Source of the DNA: an uncultured Eubacterium sp.
Lineage (GTDB): Bacteria; Bacillota; Clostridia; Lachnospirales; Lachnospiraceae
Direction of reading: 5' to 3'
NCBI RefSeq assembly: GCF_934295145.1
Contig: NZ_CAKRAS010000045.1
Location: 1-25,266 of the forward strand
DNA length: 25,266 nucleotides
Shown here: positions 23,136 through 25,266 of the stretch, piece after piece
Position numbering within the stretch: the stretch's first letter is position 1
Layout: each line of letters opens with the position of its first letter
Made by a program: the position numbers and the translations under genes
The notes under the pieces: model-generated
Database searches by the model: none
What the model was told of the DNA's origin: nothing
The model's input: the letters and a program-made list of their open reading frames with translations, nothing else

Positions 23136-23968
23136 CATACCGGGAAGCGAGAATGCAGGCGGCAGAGAGACTGAAAGTTGCAGGTGTGGAAAATGAAGCG
23201 GCAGAAAGCTGGTTTCTTATGGAAACTGTCTGCCAGATCAGCCGTAGTTTTTATTTGCTGCATGAGCGTGATGAGATGGAGCCTGGACAGGAGACTGCTT
23301 ATCTGGAACTGACGAAAAAACGCTGCCGGCGGATGCCGTTACAGTATCTGACCGGAGAACAGGAATTTATGGGACTGCCATTTGCGGTCAATGAACATGT
23401 GCTAATTCCACGTCAGGATACGGAAGTGCTGGTGGAAGAAGCCATTCAGATATTAAAAAGTGAAATGCCAGATGCGGATGTGTTGGATTTGTGTACCGGT
23501 TCCGGATGTATCGGAATCAGCATTCACTCCTTTTGCCCGGATACAAAAGTGACCGGTGCTGATATTTCGGAAGAAGCATTACAGGTGGCAAAACATAATG
23601 CATTACAGAATCAAGTTTCGGTGAACTTTGTTCACAGCGATCTGTTTTCTGGAATTTCCGGCAAATTTGATATGATCGTTTCAAATCCGCCTTACATTCC
23701 GAGTAAAGTGATTGATACACTGATGCCGGAAGTACGTGATCATGAACCGGTTGGAGCGTTAGACGGAAAAGAGGACGGGCTTTATTTTTACCGGAAGATT
23801 ACCGAAGAGAGCGTTGCTCATCTAAATGATGGCGGCTATCTGCTGTATGAGATCGGATATGATCAGGCAGAAGCAGTCAGCGGATTTATGAAAGAACATG
23901 GATTTAATGATATAAAAGTGATTCGCGATCTGGCGGGACTTGACCGGGTTGTGAGAGGAAGGAGATAA
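23132..23968 (+). CDS. prmC: Release factor glutamine methyltransferase PrmC
   Basis: It methylates the glutamine of the GGQ motif in peptide release factors using S-adenosylmethionine. The 278 residues have an N-terminal helical substrate-binding domain, IPRQDTEVL (92-100), the SAM-binding motif VLDLCTGSGCIG (117-128) and the catalytic NPPY (185-188). Its ATG overlaps the DUF1385 stop (ATGA), and AGGGGAA is the ribosome site. Its substrate RF1 is encoded 3 nt downstream, the usual pairing of this gene with prfA. Confidence 0.96.
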   Translation: MTYREARMQAAERLKVAGVENEAAESWFLMETVCQISRSFYLLHERDEMEPGQETAYLELTKKRCRRMPLQYLTGEQEFMGLPFAVNEHVLIPRQDTEVLVEEAIQILKSEMPDADVLDLCTGSGCIGISIHSFCPDTKVTGADISEEALQVAKHNALQNQVSVNFVHSDLFSGISGKFDMIVSNPPYIPSKVIDTLMPEVRDHEPVGALDGKEDGLYFYRKITEESVAHLNDGGYLLYEIGYDQAEAVSGFMKEHGFNDIKVIRDLAGLDRVVRGRR

Positions 23969-23971
23969 ACT

Positions 23972-25045
23972 ATGTTTGACAGACTGGAAGATACACTGGT
24001 ACGTTTTGAAGAACTGCTCAGCATGCTGAGTGAGCCGGATGTGGCAAATGATCCGAAACGTTTCCAGAAACTGATGAAGGAGCAGGCGGACCTGGCTCCG
24101 ATCGTAGAAGCATACAAACAGTACAAAGATAATAAACAGAACATCGAGGACAGTCTTGCCATGCTGCAGGAGGAGAGCGATGAGGAACTTCGTGAACTTG
24201 CAAAAGAAGAACTGGCAGAGTCCAAAGAGAAAGTAGAAGAGTTAGAACAGAAATTAAAAATCCTTCTGCTTCCGAAAGACCCGAACGATGACAAAAACGT
24301 TATTGTGGAGATTCGTGCGGGTGCCGGTGGAGACGAGGCAGCACTGTTTGCAGCAGAAATCTATCGTATGTATGTACATTATGCAGAGAGCAAACGCTGG
24401 AAAGTTGAGACCATGGACGTGGAGGAAATCGGTATCGGTGGTATGAAGTATGTCAGCTTCATGGTAACTGGTCAGGGCGCTTATTCCTTACTGAAATACG
24501 AGAGTGGTGTACATCGTGTACAGCGTGTACCGGAGACAGAGTCCGGCGGACGTATCCATACATCCACTATCACCGTTGCAATTATGCCGGAGGCGGAGGA
24601 AGTAGACGTACAAATCGATATGAACGACTGTAAATTCGATGTATTCCGTGCATCAGGAAACGGTGGACAGTGCGTTAACACAACTGATTCCGCTGTTCGA
24701 CTGACGCATATCCCGACAGGTATCGTAATTTCCTGTCAGGATGAAAAATCTCAGTTGAAAAATAAAGACAAAGCATTAAAAGTACTTCGTGCGAAATTGT
24801 ACGATATGGAATGCCAGAAAGCACATGATGCTGAGGCAGAGGCAAGAAGAAGTCAGGTCGGAACCGGAGACCGTTCCGAGAAGATCCGTACTTACAACTT
24901 CCCGCAGGGGCGTGTGACGGATCATCGAATCAAACTGACACTGTATCGTCTGGAGTCCATCATGAATGGTGATATTCAGGAAATTATTGATGCGCTGATA
25001 GCAGCTGACCAGGCAGCAAAACTTGCGAAGATGAATGAAAATTAA
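23972..25045 (+). CDS. prfA: Peptide chain release factor 1 (RF1)
   Basis: It recognises UAA and UAG stop codons and releases the finished protein. The 357-residue chain has the N-terminal coiled helical domain, the codon-reading PxT motif as Pro187-Glu188-Thr189 (PET, common in Firmicutes) and the catalytic GGQ at 231-233, the PrmC target. RIHTSTITVAIMPE is typical of RF1 and separates it from RF2, as does the in-frame single reading without a programmed frameshift. AAGGAG inside the end of prmC is the ribosome site. It is the last gene of the block; the first convincing terminator is about 160 nt downstream. Confidence 0.97.
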   Translation: MFDRLEDTLVRFEELLSMLSEPDVANDPKRFQKLMKEQADLAPIVEAYKQYKDNKQNIEDSLAMLQEESDEELRELAKEELAESKEKVEELEQKLKILLLPKDPNDDKNVIVEIRAGAGGDEAALFAAEIYRMYVHYAESKRWKVETMDVEEIGIGGMKYVSFMVTGQGAYSLLKYESGVHRVQRVPETESGGRIHTSTITVAIMPEAEEVDVQIDMNDCKFDVFRASGNGGQCVNTTDSAVRLTHIPTGIVISCQDEKSQLKNKDKALKVLRAKLYDMECQKAHDAEAEARRSQVGTGDRSEKIRTYNFPQGRVTDHRIKLTLYRLESIMNGDIQEIIDALIAADQAAKLAKMNEN

Positions 25046-25056
25046 TTTATTATCAC

Positions 25057-25102
25057 AGGGCAAAGCCTTTTATCCAGTTTTAGGGCAAAAGTTTTATCCA
25101 GT
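25057..25102 (+). repeat. Two-copy imperfect tandem repeat after prfA
   Basis: AGGGCAAA followed by a T-rich stretch ending TTTTATCCAGT occurs at 25057-25078 and again at 25082-25102, with a period of about 25 nt. No function is apparent. Confidence 0.7.
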
Positions 25103-25160
25103 GAGAAAAACAGAAATCAGGTAGAAACGAGAAAAAAAGTAAGAATGACCTTGAGGAATT

Positions 25161-25186
25161 GTGAACTGCTTCCCGTCAAGTAGACA
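25161..25186. mobile_element. Possible remnant of an insertion-sequence terminal repeat
   Basis: The block containing GAACTGCTTCCCGTCAAG followed by TAGACA resembles, from memory, the terminal inverted repeats (TGTCTACTTGACGGG...) seen with IS3-like elements in clostridia. No transposase and no second end are in the window. This rests on recollection and needs an ISfinder search. Confidence 0.25.
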
Positions 25187-25206
25187 ATTAAAAAATAAAA
25201 ATATTT

Positions 25207-25242
25207 CTGCCACCAGTTTTTGCACATCTGGTGGCAGTTTTT
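25207..25242 (+). terminator. Rho-independent terminator downstream of prfA
   Basis: A perfect 10-bp stem CTGCCACCAG/CTGGTGGCAG (25207-25216 with 25228-25237) is followed by TTTTT. It is the first strong terminator after prfA. Confidence 0.88.
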
Positions 25243-25266
25243 ATGCTACCAACATATACTGTTCGT

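Overview
The window is ordinary chromosomal DNA of a low- to mid-GC anaerobic Firmicute, most likely a member of the Lachnospiraceae (Blautia/Ruminococcus/Dorea-like). The basis is a clostridial 1178-residue pyruvate:ferredoxin oxidoreductase with strong GGAGG-type ribosome sites, the PDZ/radical-SAM DUF512 protein, a DUF4364 protein, a CBS/DRTGG-type inorganic pyrophosphatase, and the gene order rho-rpmE-DUF1385-prmC-prfA. The genus is inferred and was not tested. I found no rRNA, tRNA, CRISPR array, prophage or intact transposase.

Layout. (1) 1-236: a roughly 200-nt imperfect palindrome that looks like a dispersed structured repeat, at the 3' end of a minus-strand ABC-F gene (237-1877). (2) 1878-2455: a divergent intergenic region with the ABC-F promoter, about 370 nt without a recognisable gene, and the nifJ promoter followed by a perfect clostridial Rex-type operator. 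(3) 2456-5992: nifJ, closed by a strong terminator. (4) 6139-11672: DUF512, der, plsY, gpsA and a zinc-ribbon membrane protein of unknown function. (5) 11814-12251: dUTPase. (6) 12502-17250: an orphan MsmK/UgpC-type sugar-importer ATPase, a PucR/CdaR-type regulator, a CBS-containing Mn-dependent pyrophosphatase and a flavoredoxin-type flavin reductase. (7) 17404-19993, minus strand: malic enzyme, a YhcC/YtqA-type radical SAM protein and DUF4364, convergent with group 6 and separated from it by a bidirectional terminator. (8) 20204-25045, plus strand, divergent from group 7: rho, rpmE (own promoter, leader hairpin and terminator), a DUF1385 membrane protein, prmC and prfA. (9) 25046-25266: a short tandem repeat, a possible insertion-sequence end and a terminator.

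The genes are mainly housekeeping. Carbon and redox metabolism is served by PFOR and malic enzyme, with PFOR probably under NADH/NAD+ control through Rex. Der acts in ribosome assembly. PlsY and GpsA supply and use glycerol-3-phosphate for phospholipid synthesis. dUTPase and pyrophosphatase handle nucleotide and PPi hygiene. ABC-F, L31, PrmC and RF1 serve translation, and Rho serves transcription termination. PrmC and its substrate RF1 are encoded side by side.

The items most worth a second look are the palindromic element at 13-216, the ABC-F protein in which all visible departures from consensus fall in one composite ATP site, the Rex-like operator of nifJ, the palindromes around msmK, the rpmE leader, and the repeat/IS-like debris after prfA.
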